Source of the DNA: an uncultured Elusimicrobia bacterium
Lineage (GTDB): Bacteria > Elusimicrobiota > Endomicrobiia > Endomicrobiales > CAIRNS01
Assembly: GCA_903880015.1 (NCBI GenBank)
Contig: CAIRNS010000011.1
Location: forward strand, 25,764 to 89,763
Length of the DNA: 64,000 nt
Direction of reading: 5' to 3'
In this document: positions 55,372 through 64,000 of the stretch, piece by piece
Numbering within the stretch: the stretch's first letter is position 1
Layout of the letters: each line of letters begins with the position of its first letter
Notes under the pieces: generated by a model
What the model was told of the DNA's origin: nothing
Seen by the model: the letters and a program-made list of their open reading frames with translations, nothing else
Databases searched by the model: none
Translations under genes and position numbers: made by a program

Positions 55372-57144
55372 ATGAAAACACCGTTAGAAGCATGGGTTGA
55401 CCGGTGCGCGCAATTGATGCAGCCGGACAAGATTTACTGGATGGACGGCTCAGAAGATGAAGCGCGCCGTCTCGTCGAAATCGGCAAAACAGAAGAGAAA
55501 ATTGACGGCAATTATATTTTCAGCGACATCAATGCTGATGAATATCCGCATTCGTTTTACCACCGCTCGCATCCGACCGATGTTTCCCGGACGGAACACC
55601 TGACATTTGTGTGTTTACCGAACAAGGACGATGCCGGTCCGAACAACAACTGGATGGATCCTGCTCAGGCAAAAGAAAAAATGTACGCTTTGTATGCCGG
55701 CTGCATGAAGGGGCGCACGATGTATGTGATTCCTTTCATGATGGGACATCCGTCTTCGCCGTACGCGAAACCCTGCGCTCAAATCTCTGACTCGGCGTAT
55801 GTCGCTGTCAGCATGCGGATCATGACCCATCTGGGCAAAGAGGCCATTGCGCGGATTGGCACTTCAGATACTTTTTTTAAAGGCGTTCATTCTATAGGTA
55901 CACTCAACCCTGAGAACCGCTGGATTATGCATTTCCCGCAGGAAAACACGGTGATGAGTTTTGGTTCCGGCTACGGCGGCAACGCACTGCTCGGGAAAAA
56001 ATGCTATGCATTGCGCATCGCGTCGTATCTCGGATACACCGAGGGATGGCTTGCGGAACATATGATTGTCATCGGCGTTGAATCACCTGACGGCGAAATT
56101 ACCTACTTCCTTGGGGCGTTTCCCTCCGCCTGCGGCAAGACAAATCTGGCACTGCTTGACCCGACTCTTAAAGGGTATAAAGTGTGGACGCTGGGCGACG
56201 ACATCGCCTGGATCAATGTCGGCAAAGACGGGCGCTTATACGCCATCAATCCGGAAAACGGATTTTTCGGCGTCGCGCCGGGAACATCGGAGAAAACAAA
56301 TCCGGTCATGATCCAAACATTAAAAAACAACAAGTTTTTCCCCACCCTGTTTACCAATACCGCGCTTGATACCGACACGCGCACACCATGGTGGGAAGGG
56401 TTGACCAGCACGCCTCCGGCGCACCTGATCGGCTGGGAAGGAAAACCGTATGACCCGGCGTCCGGCAAACCTGCGGCTCATCCGAATTCCCGGTTTACCG
56501 TATCCATAAAAAACTGCCCAACCTTGTCGAAAGAATATGATAATCCTAACGGCGTGCCGATTTCAGGCATCATATTCGGGGGGCGGCGCAAAACAACAGT
56601 CCCCCTGGTTGCCGAGTGTTTCAATTGGGACCACGGCGTATTTTCCGCGTCCATCATGGGCTCTGAAACAACCGCAGCCGCGACGCAGCAGCAGGGCGTT
56701 GTCAGGCGCGACCCAATGGCGATGCTGCCCTTCTGCGGATACAACATGGGCGATTATTTCAAACATTGGCTGAGCTTTAAGACCCGGGCGAAGCATCTTC
56801 CGAAAATATTTATGGTCAACTGGTTTAAAAAAGATGATGACGGCAGTTTTCTGTGGCCCGGCTACCGTGAAAATTCGCGGGTGATTAAATGGATGATTGA
56901 TCGGGTGAAAAACAAAGTTGCCGCCCAGGAATCTTTGCTCGGCAATGTCCCTGTTCCCGCTGACCTTGATTTTTCGGGACTTTCTATAACCGAAACTGCC
57001 AGAAAGAAATTATTTGATATCAACACGCAGGACTGGAAAAAGGAAATTGCGGATATCGAAGAATTTTACGCAAAATTCGGCGACCGCATTCCCCGGGAAT
57101 TGCATGACCAGCTGGCAATCCTGAAGAAGAAACTCGACCGCTAA
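55372..57144 (+). CDS. pckG: Phosphoenolpyruvate carboxykinase (GTP)
   Basis: The 590-residue cytoplasmic enzyme interconverts oxaloacetate + GTP and PEP + CO2 + GDP. The GTP-type kinase loop FPSACGKTNLA (about 250-260) contains the reactive cysteine. IGDDIAWINVG-like metal-binding, PENGFFGVAPGTS and RRKTTVPLV segments are intact, and length matches PckG. It is 23 bases after ndk with a GAGG site and shares the consensus promoter. In an anaerobe it may run in the carboxylating direction. A direct NDK link to a GTP-dependent enzyme is metabolically sensible. Confidence 0.96.
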   Translation: MKTPLEAWVDRCAQLMQPDKIYWMDGSEDEARRLVEIGKTEEKIDGNYIFSDINADEYPHSFYHRSHPTDVSRTEHLTFVCLPNKDDAGPNNNWMDPAQAKEKMYALYAGCMKGRTMYVIPFMMGHPSSPYAKPCAQISDSAYVAVSMRIMTHLGKEAIARIGTSDTFFKGVHSIGTLNPENRWIMHFPQENTVMSFGSGYGGNALLGKKCYALRIASYLGYTEGWLAEHMIVIGVESPDGEITYFLGAFPSACGKTNLALLDPTLKGYKVWTLGDDIAWINVGKDGRLYAINPENGFFGVAPGTSEKTNPVMIQTLKNNKFFPTLFTNTALDTDTRTPWWEGLTSTPPAHLIGWEGKPYDPASGKPAAHPNSRFTVSIKNCPTLSKEYDNPNGVPISGIIFGGRRKTTVPLVAECFNWDHGVFSASIMGSETTAAATQQQGVVRRDPMAMLPFCGYNMGDYFKHWLSFKTRAKHLPKIFMVNWFKKDDDGSFLWPGYRENSRVIKWMIDRVKNKVAAQESLLGNVPVPADLDFSGLSITETARKKLFDINTQDWKKEIADIEEFYAKFGDRIPRELHDQLAILKKKLDR

Positions 57145-57194
57145 CTGCTGATGTTGGTTGACAGAGACACAGGTTTTTAGTAGCGTTGCATTAC

Positions 57195-57267
57195 GCCGGC
57201 GTAGCTCAGTTGGTAGAGCAACTGATTTGTAATCAGTTGGTCGGAGGTTCAAGTCCTCTCGCCGGCT
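57195..57267 (+). tRNA. tRNA-Thr (anticodon UGU)
   Basis: A full cloverleaf folds: acceptor GCCGGCG/CGCCGGC, D arm with GCTCAGTTGGTAGAGC, anticodon stem ACTGA/TCAGT with loop TTTGTAA (anticodon at 57228-57230) and T arm GGAGGTTCAAGTCCTC. The 3' CCA is not encoded. It lies 51 bases after pckG. Confidence 0.95.
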
Positions 57268-57323
57268 ATGTATCCCGCAGGTATCCTGCCGCCGAATCTT
57301 TTCGTTGTCGCAATAAAAAAGCA

Positions 57324-57352
57324 TTGCAAAAACACCTATCTTTCGTTATACT
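57324..57352 (+). promoter_or_regulatory. Promoter giving a probable leaderless transcript
   Basis: TTGCAA (57324-57329) and TATACT (57347-57352) have a 17-base spacer. The ATG of the binding-protein gene starts seven bases after the -10 ends, with no Shine-Dalgarno sequence. Confidence 0.65.
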
Positions 57353-57358
57353 ACCTTC

Positions 57359-58315
57359 ATGAGATTGAAAATACCTCTCATGTCACTGTTGTTACTATTA
57401 GCGCCGGCAGCCGCGCAGGTCGCAACCACTCAGCCGGTTATCGCCGTATTGACCAGCCGTCAACTGCTGCAGTATACCGCTGCGTTTAAGAGCTTTAAAA
57501 ATACTCTTGCGTCCCAGGGAATCTCTCCAAACTATGTTTTTTTTGACCTCAATGGCGGGAAAGAAGAACATGTGCGCCTTATTGAAAATATTCGCCTCCT
57601 CAATCCCCAGCTTATTTTTTCAATCGGCACTTTGGCCACGGCTGCACTCAGGGACCATATAACCACCACGCCCGTAGTATTCAGTATGGTTCTTAATCCC
57701 GTCGAATCATCCCTGGTAAAATCCATGGATTCATCCGGCAATAATATAACGGGAGCGGCGCTTGACATATCAGTCAGCGATCAATTCCGCACGCTGAGAA
57801 CAATTCTACCGGGCATCAAAAAAGTGGGCGTCATTTATAATCCCGAGGAAACCATTGCAACCATTGCTGAAGCCACCAGATCGGCCCGCGAACTAGGCAT
57901 GGAACTGATTGCCGTGCCGATAAACCGGGAGAGCGATTTGCCTCGGGCGCTTGAAGAAATAAAAGCGTACAAGGTTGATTGCCTCTGGGCTGTATCAGAC
58001 AGCATGGTCTTCAGCAGTTTCAAATCAATCCAATTTTTCATACTGTTCGCCCTGCAAAACCGTTTGCCATTCGTCGGCCTCTCGTCATCATTCGTAAAGT
58101 TTGGCGCCCTGATGGCATTCTTCGACGACTCCGAAAACAATGGCGCCCGGGCGGGCAAAATCGCCCAACAGATTCTTGCCGGAGCAAAACCATCACTCAT
58201 CCCGATTGCCGCTCCGAAAAAAATATCACTGTCGATCAACACCCGGGTTGCCGCTCAGATCGGAATAATCATCCCCTCCGATATTATAGCCGCGGCAAAA
58301 GAGGTGTATAAATGA
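57359..58315 (+). CDS. ABC-type substrate-binding protein used as a sensor
   Basis: The 318-residue protein has a Sec signal peptide (about 1-20) and the two-lobed fold of the TrpX-like ABC substrate-binding family (PF04392-like): IAVLTSRQLLQYTAAFKSF at the start, SIGTLATAALRD, GVIYNPEET and a final lobe ending IIPSDIIAAAKEVYK. No permease or ATPase gene follows. It is instead translationally coupled (ATGA) to a membrane histidine kinase, so it probably delivers ligand binding to that kinase. Ligands in this family include amino acids and other small molecules, so none can be named here. Confidence 0.86.
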   Translation: MRLKIPLMSLLLLLAPAAAQVATTQPVIAVLTSRQLLQYTAAFKSFKNTLASQGISPNYVFFDLNGGKEEHVRLIENIRLLNPQLIFSIGTLATAALRDHITTTPVVFSMVLNPVESSLVKSMDSSGNNITGAALDISVSDQFRTLRTILPGIKKVGVIYNPEETIATIAEATRSARELGMELIAVPINRESDLPRALEEIKAYKVDCLWAVSDSMVFSSFKSIQFFILFALQNRLPFVGLSSSFVKFGALMAFFDDSENNGARAGKIAQQILAGAKPSLIPIAAPKKISLSINTRVAAQIGIIIPSDIIAAAKEVYK

Positions 58316-59892
58316 TACACCGCATACGAATCGGCTTACCCATTAAATTCATTTTGCTTATATCAGTCATCATTATCCTGACATCCCTGACGCTGACTTG
58401 GTATTTTATACGTATTCAAGACCGGCAGATGCGTACCACCCTGGAAAATCGCTGCAGTTTCCTTGCACAAAATATGGCTTACAACAGCGAGTTCGGCGTT
58501 ATGACCGACAACAAACAATTCCTGATGAAACTAATGTCAGGGCTTCTCAACGAGGAAGATGTTGTATATGGCCTCATCTATAACGCAAAGGGACAGATAC
58601 TTGCCTCCGCAACCACCGGACTATTCTGGAAAAGCGACTTCCGCCACACTATTTCTACGGCACCGGTTATAACGCAGTATTCCACTGAAACAAAAGAACC
58701 GATATTTGAAGTGACCTTTCCCATTATCGCCAAACATATGGTTGGTATCCGCGAAGAAATCGGTTTCCTTGCGGACATGCCTGCGGAATCACGGGAGGAA
58801 ATAGTCGGCGCCGCCCGGGTTGCCGTCTCTCTTTCGCGCTTGACAAAAGAATCCACCCAGTTAAAAAAAATCGTGCTGCTGATAACCGCGGGTGTCGTAT
58901 TATTCGGCATTATTCTCGCCGCTTTTCTGATCCGCATCATAGTCAGACCGATACGCCAATTAGTCTTGGGGACGCAGAAAATCGCCGCGGGCGATCTTGA
59001 CTATGCCGTAACCATCCCCCCCGGCGATGAAATAGGCGACCTCGCCGATTCTTTCAATCGGATGGCGCAAGACATCAAAACATCCGTCAGGGAATTGAGC
59101 GACGAGAAAGAGAACCTCCTGCATCTCAAACTGGCGCTGGAACAGCGAACCAACGAACTCGAAGAAACACTGTTAAAAATACAAAACATCCAAGGTGAGC
59201 TGCTGCGCTCGGAAAAATTTGCGACCATCGGAAAGCTAGCGGCATCCGTGGCGCACGAATTGCGCAATCCGCTGGCAAGCCTTAAAAACATTGCCTATTA
59301 TCTGAAAAAATCAAATGCCCTCACCGACAATAAATCAATCCATATGATAGAACTGCTTGCAGCGGATGTCATCCGGGCCAATAAAATTGTCACTGACCTA
59401 TTGGATTACTCACGTATTAGAAAACTTCACAAAACAACAATCAGCACTGTCGATTTTCTCACTAAACTGCTTGATCCCGTTGTGTTTTCCCATAAAAACC
59501 TCACCATCGTCAGGCAGTTCGAAACATTTGACATCATCATCGATCCTGACCGGATGACGCAAGTGCTGATTAATCTCATCAACAACGCCATCGAAGCGAT
59601 GGGGGAAAATGGACATATAACCATATCCGCGATAAAAAAAGGATCCATGTTTTCCATTGATATTGCCGACAGAGGCTGCGGCATGGACCAAAAAACTGCC
59701 GCTCATATATTCGAACCACTGTTTACGACAAAGATTAAAGGGCTGGGGTTGGGATTGGCAATCGTCAAAGAAATTATTGATGCACATATGGGCACTATCT
59801 CCGTCGAAAGCGAGCTGGGAAAAGGCACAACTTTTACCCTACTGTTGCCGCTGACTGAGCCGCCCGGCCGCGGCGAAAAGGAAGGGCTATGA
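58312..59892 (+). CDS. HAMP-domain sensor histidine kinase
   Basis: The 526-residue kinase has TM1 (about 12-31), a periplasmic sensor region (about 32-185), TM2 (about 186-208), a HAMP domain (about 209-265), then a coiled coil. Catalysis: H314 in AASVAHELRNPLAS, N-box LINNAIEAMG, G1 GCGMD and G2 GLGLGLAIVK. The periplasmic part probably touches the coupled binding protein. It ends overlapping the triple-receiver gene (ATGA), a clear signalling operon. Its histidine-box region is closely similar to that of the second kinase downstream (NPLASLKNIAY), suggesting a local duplication. Confidence 0.93.
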   Translation: MIHRIRIGLPIKFILLISVIIILTSLTLTWYFIRIQDRQMRTTLENRCSFLAQNMAYNSEFGVMTDNKQFLMKLMSGLLNEEDVVYGLIYNAKGQILASATTGLFWKSDFRHTISTAPVITQYSTETKEPIFEVTFPIIAKHMVGIREEIGFLADMPAESREEIVGAARVAVSLSRLTKESTQLKKIVLLITAGVVLFGIILAAFLIRIIVRPIRQLVLGTQKIAAGDLDYAVTIPPGDEIGDLADSFNRMAQDIKTSVRELSDEKENLLHLKLALEQRTNELEETLLKIQNIQGELLRSEKFATIGKLAASVAHELRNPLASLKNIAYYLKKSNALTDNKSIHMIELLAADVIRANKIVTDLLDYSRIRKLHKTTISTVDFLTKLLDPVVFSHKNLTIVRQFETFDIIIDPDRMTQVLINLINNAIEAMGENGHITISAIKKGSMFSIDIADRGCGMDQKTAAHIFEPLFTTKIKGLGLGLAIVKEIIDAHMGTISVESELGKGTTFTLLLPLTEPPGRGEKEGL

Positions 59893-60995
59893 AAACAAGA
59901 TTGTTAAAGATTTTAGTCGCCGACCCTGAAGAAGGCATTCGTCTATCGATGGCGGGAATTCTTGAGCTGGAAGGATATTCTGTGCAAACCGCCCGCAGCG
60001 GCATTGAAACAATCAATCGCATACAAAGCGAATCATTTGATGTGGCTTTTATCGATTTGCACATGCCGGGCGTCAACGGGGTCGAAACTTTCAAAAAGAT
60101 CAAGACATACAGCCCCGAAACCGCCGTCGTAATGATGTCCGCCTTTGCCGTCAACGATTTGGTCAAAGAAGCGATTGAGGAAGGCGCGTATGCGTGTCTT
60201 AACAAACCATTCGACATGGACAGTATCATCGACACCATCAAAGAGGTGAGCGCTAAACCGTTCGTCATGGTTGTCGATGATGATGCAAACCTGTGTGACC
60301 TTCTTTACGAGCGGCTAAAGGACAGCGGATTCAATGTCGTGACAAAATCCTCGGGTATCGATGGTATTTTTGCCGCTCAGCGACGCATCCCGGATGTATT
60401 GTTTCTCGATGTGGTTATGAACGGGCTCAACGGTATTGAAACACTGAAAAAATTGAATGAAATATTCGGCGAGAATGCACCGAAGACCGTCATCATCAGC
60501 TCATACGATTCAGCTGAGAATTTTGAAGCTGCGCGCAAGCTGGGCGCAATCGAATGTCTGCGAAAACCCCTGAATATCGCACACCTCAAAGAGCTGGTCA
60601 AAAAACTGACTACTGCGCCGGGGGGGAAAATATGCATCCTCGAAGAGGATCCCAACCTGCGCGCGATTCTCAAGGATACGCTAACCACGAACGGGTATGA
60701 AGTAGTTATAGCGTCCACCTTGGATGAGGCCATTGAAAAATTAAAGAGAGAAAATTTCAAGAGCGTGATCATCGACACTAAAAACACCCAAGGCAACGGA
60801 GTGGCGGCTTACGACCGCATCAAACTGATTGATCCTGATTTGGGCGTTGTTTTCGTGAGCGGCAACGATGCAACGCAAACCATCGTAAATGCCGCCACTA
60901 AAAATAATTATATGTATCTTATCAAGCCCTTTGAACCCGAAGATTTACTGGATATAATAACCACGATACAAAAAAAAAGGGGCAATGACTGTTGA
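59889..60995 (+). CDS. Triple-receiver response regulator
   Basis: The 368-residue protein is three receiver domains in tandem with no output domain. Phosphoacceptors are D56 (AFIDLHMPG), D174 (LFLDVVMNG) and D296 (VIIDTKNT); lysines near 106, 226 and 344 complete the pockets. The third domain is the most divergent: its acidic pair is EED and the residues after D296 are TKN rather than xxMP, so it may be weakened. It would relay or store phosphate between the two kinases. It is encoded in the operon with both, and overlaps the first kinase by four bases. Confidence 0.9.
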   Translation: MKTRLLKILVADPEEGIRLSMAGILELEGYSVQTARSGIETINRIQSESFDVAFIDLHMPGVNGVETFKKIKTYSPETAVVMMSAFAVNDLVKEAIEEGAYACLNKPFDMDSIIDTIKEVSAKPFVMVVDDDANLCDLLYERLKDSGFNVVTKSSGIDGIFAAQRRIPDVLFLDVVMNGLNGIETLKKLNEIFGENAPKTVIISSYDSAENFEAARKLGAIECLRKPLNIAHLKELVKKLTTAPGGKICILEEDPNLRAILKDTLTTNGYEVVIASTLDEAIEKLKRENFKSVIIDTKNTQGNGVAAYDRIKLIDPDLGVVFVSGNDATQTIVNAATKNNYMYLIKPFEPEDLLDIITTIQKKRGNDC

Positions 60996-61080
60996 TTGGC
61001 TTATAATCGCTCTGCCGTGGCAATACTTTCTGACGCACGCTTACAATCCCCCGGCCGTCGAAGCGGGAAAATTTTAAAAT

Positions 61081-61860
61081 ATGAGGAATCCCATGACGCT
61101 CATCACCGTACTCTGTATCTTGACTGTCGGCACAGGAATAATCCTGTGCCTCGTCATCCGTAATGCCCGGGCGTTACGGAATGAAAAACATGACAGCAAT
61201 GACCGCATAAACCGCGAAAAAATTGCCGCCATCAGCACCTTTTCATCAGTTGTTTCCCACGAGCTGAAGAACCCGCTGGCGAGCTTGAAAAACATCGCCT
61301 ATTTTTTTTCAAAAATGCCCGCGCTGGAAGACCCTCGGGCACAACGAATGATGGATATACTGGGCACTGAAATCGAAAAAATGAACGAATTAATCCTTAA
61401 CTTGCTGGATTTGTCGCGGATAAAACGACTTGTAAAACTACCGTGCGACATCGGATTACTGGCCCTGGAAGCGTTTGAAAAGGCATCATTGCCGGACACT
61501 ATTGCCGTAACAAAAAATATTGAACATATCACCCTGCCCTTTGACGCCGTACGCTTTACGCAAATTATTACCACCCTCATCACCAACGCCCGCGACGCGA
61601 TGCCGAACGGTGGCAGTATCGATTTTACATTACAACGCGCGGGCGCGTCAGCTGAAATCGTATGCCGCGATACGGGGACCGGCATGGACTACGAAACTGC
61701 ACAACGGGTGTTTGACCCGTTGTTTACGACAAAAACAAAAGTACTGGGCATGGGACTGACCATAGCGCGGGAAATTATCCACCTCCACAACGGCCACATA
61801 GAACTATCCAGCAAAAAAAATACCGGCACAACCGTCACCATCTCATTACCCATCCCCTGA
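61081..61860 (+). CDS. Short histidine kinase with one membrane helix
   Basis: The 259-residue kinase has a single N-terminal helix (about 5-27) and no sensor domain. H60 lies in VVSHELKNPLAS, followed by an N-box in ITNARDAMPN, G1 TGTGMD and G2 GMGLTIA. Phosphotransfer rather than direct sensing is likely. Its histidine-box region nearly repeats that of the HAMP kinase two genes upstream. The gap to the triple receiver is 85 bases with no promoter seen, so co-transcription is assumed. Confidence 0.9.
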   Translation: MRNPMTLITVLCILTVGTGIILCLVIRNARALRNEKHDSNDRINREKIAAISTFSSVVSHELKNPLASLKNIAYFFSKMPALEDPRAQRMMDILGTEIEKMNELILNLLDLSRIKRLVKLPCDIGLLALEAFEKASLPDTIAVTKNIEHITLPFDAVRFTQIITTLITNARDAMPNGGSIDFTLQRAGASAEIVCRDTGTGMDYETAQRVFDPLFTTKTKVLGMGLTIAREIIHLHNGHIELSSKKNTGTTVTISLPIP

Positions 61861-61900
61861 CCCCGGAATTCTCATTCTTTCCCATACCTCTTTTACCCTT

Positions 61901-61926
61901 GTAGAGGCGGGCCTCGCGTCCGCCCG
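61901..61926. repeat. Palindromic repeat, family C copy 2
   Basis: GTAGAGGCGGGCCTCGCG followed by TCCGCCCG forms the GGCGG/CCGCC hairpin. It lies in the kinase-helicase gap, where it could act as a weak terminator. Confidence 0.75.
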
Positions 61927-61958
61927 ACAGCATCAAGAAGGAATACCCCCCCTAATTC

Positions 61959-61987
61959 TTTACTTTCCCTCCCCAAAAGAGTATAAT
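61959..61987 (+). promoter_or_regulatory. Promoter giving a probable leaderless helicase transcript
   Basis: TTTACT (61959-61964) and TATAAT (61982-61987) have a 17-base spacer. The helicase ATG starts seven bases after the -10 ends; no Shine-Dalgarno sequence precedes it. Confidence 0.65.
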
Positions 61988-61993
61988 GGGTTC

Positions 61994-63316
<1,323 letters not shown>

Positions 63317-63376
63317 TTTTTAATTATATTATAGAATTTGATAGTTGCATTAATACCAAAAAAAAGGAGATTGACA

Positions 63377-63805
63377 ATGAAAAAGATTGCTGTGCTTGTT
63401 GGCTTGATGATGCTGTGCGCAGGTGTTTCGTCGTTTGCGGCCGAAGCAACTCCCGTTAAAGTTTCGCTGTTTCCTATGGTTGCAGTTCCTGCCTCCCAGA
63501 CCGTCCACGGGCTTGATTTAGGACTTATCGCGACCAAGGTAGACGAGGTCCAAGGCGTCCAGCTTGCCTGGATATATGGCGCAACGCGCGAAAAGATGGT
63601 CGGCTTACAGACAGGGTTTGTTGCACAGTCACAGAACATCACCGGCGTTCAATTTGGATTTATTAACATAGCTACCAGCGTGACCGGAGTTCAGTTGGGA
63701 TTCGTAAATTACACCCAGAACATGAAGGGCATACAGGTCGGACTTGTCAATATTATCACTAAAGGTTATTTACCAGCGATGATATTCGTCAACGCCAACT
63801 TTTAA
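63377..63805 (+). CDS. Exported repeat protein with GVQLGFVN-type repeats
   Basis: The 142-residue protein has a signal peptide (about 1-21, ending SSFA). Its mature part is short, roughly 15-residue repeats such as GVQLAWIY, GLQTGFVA, GVQFGFIN, GVQLGFVN and GIQVGLVN. These alternate hydrophobic and Gly/Gln positions, as in the surface-repeat proteins of the LA_2272 kind, and would form a small beta-structure at the cell surface or outer membrane. Function is unknown. The start is the ATG with AAAAGGAG seven bases upstream. A strong terminator follows. Confidence 0.78.
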   Translation: MKKIAVLVGLMMLCAGVSSFAAEATPVKVSLFPMVAVPASQTVHGLDLGLIATKVDEVQGVQLAWIYGATREKMVGLQTGFVAQSQNITGVQFGFINIATSVTGVQLGFVNYTQNMKGIQVGLVNIITKGYLPAMIFVNANF

Positions 63806-63820
63806 CCATCTGAAATTATA

Positions 63821-63857
63821 AAAAAGCCCTCGATTACACAATCGGGGGCTTTTTTTA
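63821..63857 (+). terminator. Rho-independent terminator
   Basis: AAGCCCTCGAT pairs with ATCGGGGGCTT (one T-G wobble) over a six-base loop and is followed by seven T. It is 15 bases after the repeat-protein stop. Confidence 0.9.
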
Positions 63858-63901
63858 TTTGTCTTTCCAGATTTTTTCTTAATCGATTTTGATTGCTTTT
63901 T

Positions 63902-63927
63902 GCAGGGGCGGGCCTCGCGTCCGCCCG
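63902..63927. repeat. Palindromic repeat, family C copy 3
   Basis: GCAGGGGCGGGCCTCGCG followed by TCCGCCCG, a near match to copies 1 and 2, downstream of the terminator. Confidence 0.75.
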
Positions 63928-63988
63928 ATCATCGTCATTAAAAATCTAATACATGTGTGCCTTTTTTCAATTATTCATTCAAGGAATG

Positions 63989-64000
63989 CGGGCGGACGCG
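63989..64000. repeat. Truncated inverted family C copy at the window edge
   Basis: CGGGCGGACGCG is the reverse complement of the right arm of the family C repeat and runs off the end of the window. It faces copy 3 across about 60 bases. Confidence 0.6.

Overview
The window reads as chromosomal DNA of a Gram-negative-type bacterium, most likely a member of Candidatus Omnitrophota (Omnitrophica). The diderm envelope follows from three TolC/RND/HlyD-type components, a lipoprotein and several Sec signal peptides. The lineage guess rests mainly on two giant genes (2963 and 3224 codons) that share an N-terminal module with an IQDLHCH motif, a style of protein I associate with that phylum. This is inference; no marker rRNA gene is present. 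No phage, transposase or CRISPR array was seen.

Layout. 1-3.0 kb: housekeeping ricT(partial)-metG-tatD. 3.0-7.7 kb: a GT-C membrane glycosyltransferase, a B12-binding radical SAM enzyme, a TatD-linked small radical SAM protein and a secreted 3D-domain protein. 7.9-16.8 kb: giant protein 1, carrying a metallopeptidase-like HELTH motif, a UTP-sugar-1-P uridylyltransferase-like domain and a complete phosphohexomutase-like domain. 16.9-22.1 kb: a cupin, then a TetR-controlled EmrA/EmrB/TolC efflux operon with a clear promoter and operator; its emrB is split by a +1 frameshift. 22.1-24.3 kb: an LsrF-like aldolase and a zinc alcohol dehydrogenase. 24.3-27.4 kb (minus): ybgC-receiver-small membrane protein-thiL-tsaE-tsaB, tightly packed. 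27.5-36.7 kb: a second efflux operon, TolC-like, adaptor and two different RND pumps. 36.7-48.0 kb (minus): a lipoprotein, giant protein 2 and a small secreted protein. 48.2-53.7 kb (minus): an FtsH variant, a receiver, a DtxR-FeoA regulator, FeoB and a Nudix hydrolase. 53.8-54.6 kb: a decayed SGNH hydrolase. 54.8-57.1 kb: ndk-pckG. 57.2 kb: tRNA-Thr(UGU). 57.4-61.9 kb: a signalling cassette (binding protein, histidine kinase, triple receiver, second kinase). 62.0-63.8 kb: a DEAD-box helicase and a surface-repeat protein.

Expression signals are unusually readable. Several promoters match the sigma-70 consensus with exactly 17-bp spacers. Three genes, possibly four, have the -10 box ending 6-7 bases before the ATG and no Shine-Dalgarno sequence, so they are probably leaderless. 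Most other genes have good GGAGG-type sites.

Three families of short palindromic repeats sit in intergenic gaps, and one copy supplies the stop codon of an RND gene. The most unusual content is the pair of giant secreted or membrane-anchored multidomain proteins, which together fill about 29 percent of the window.
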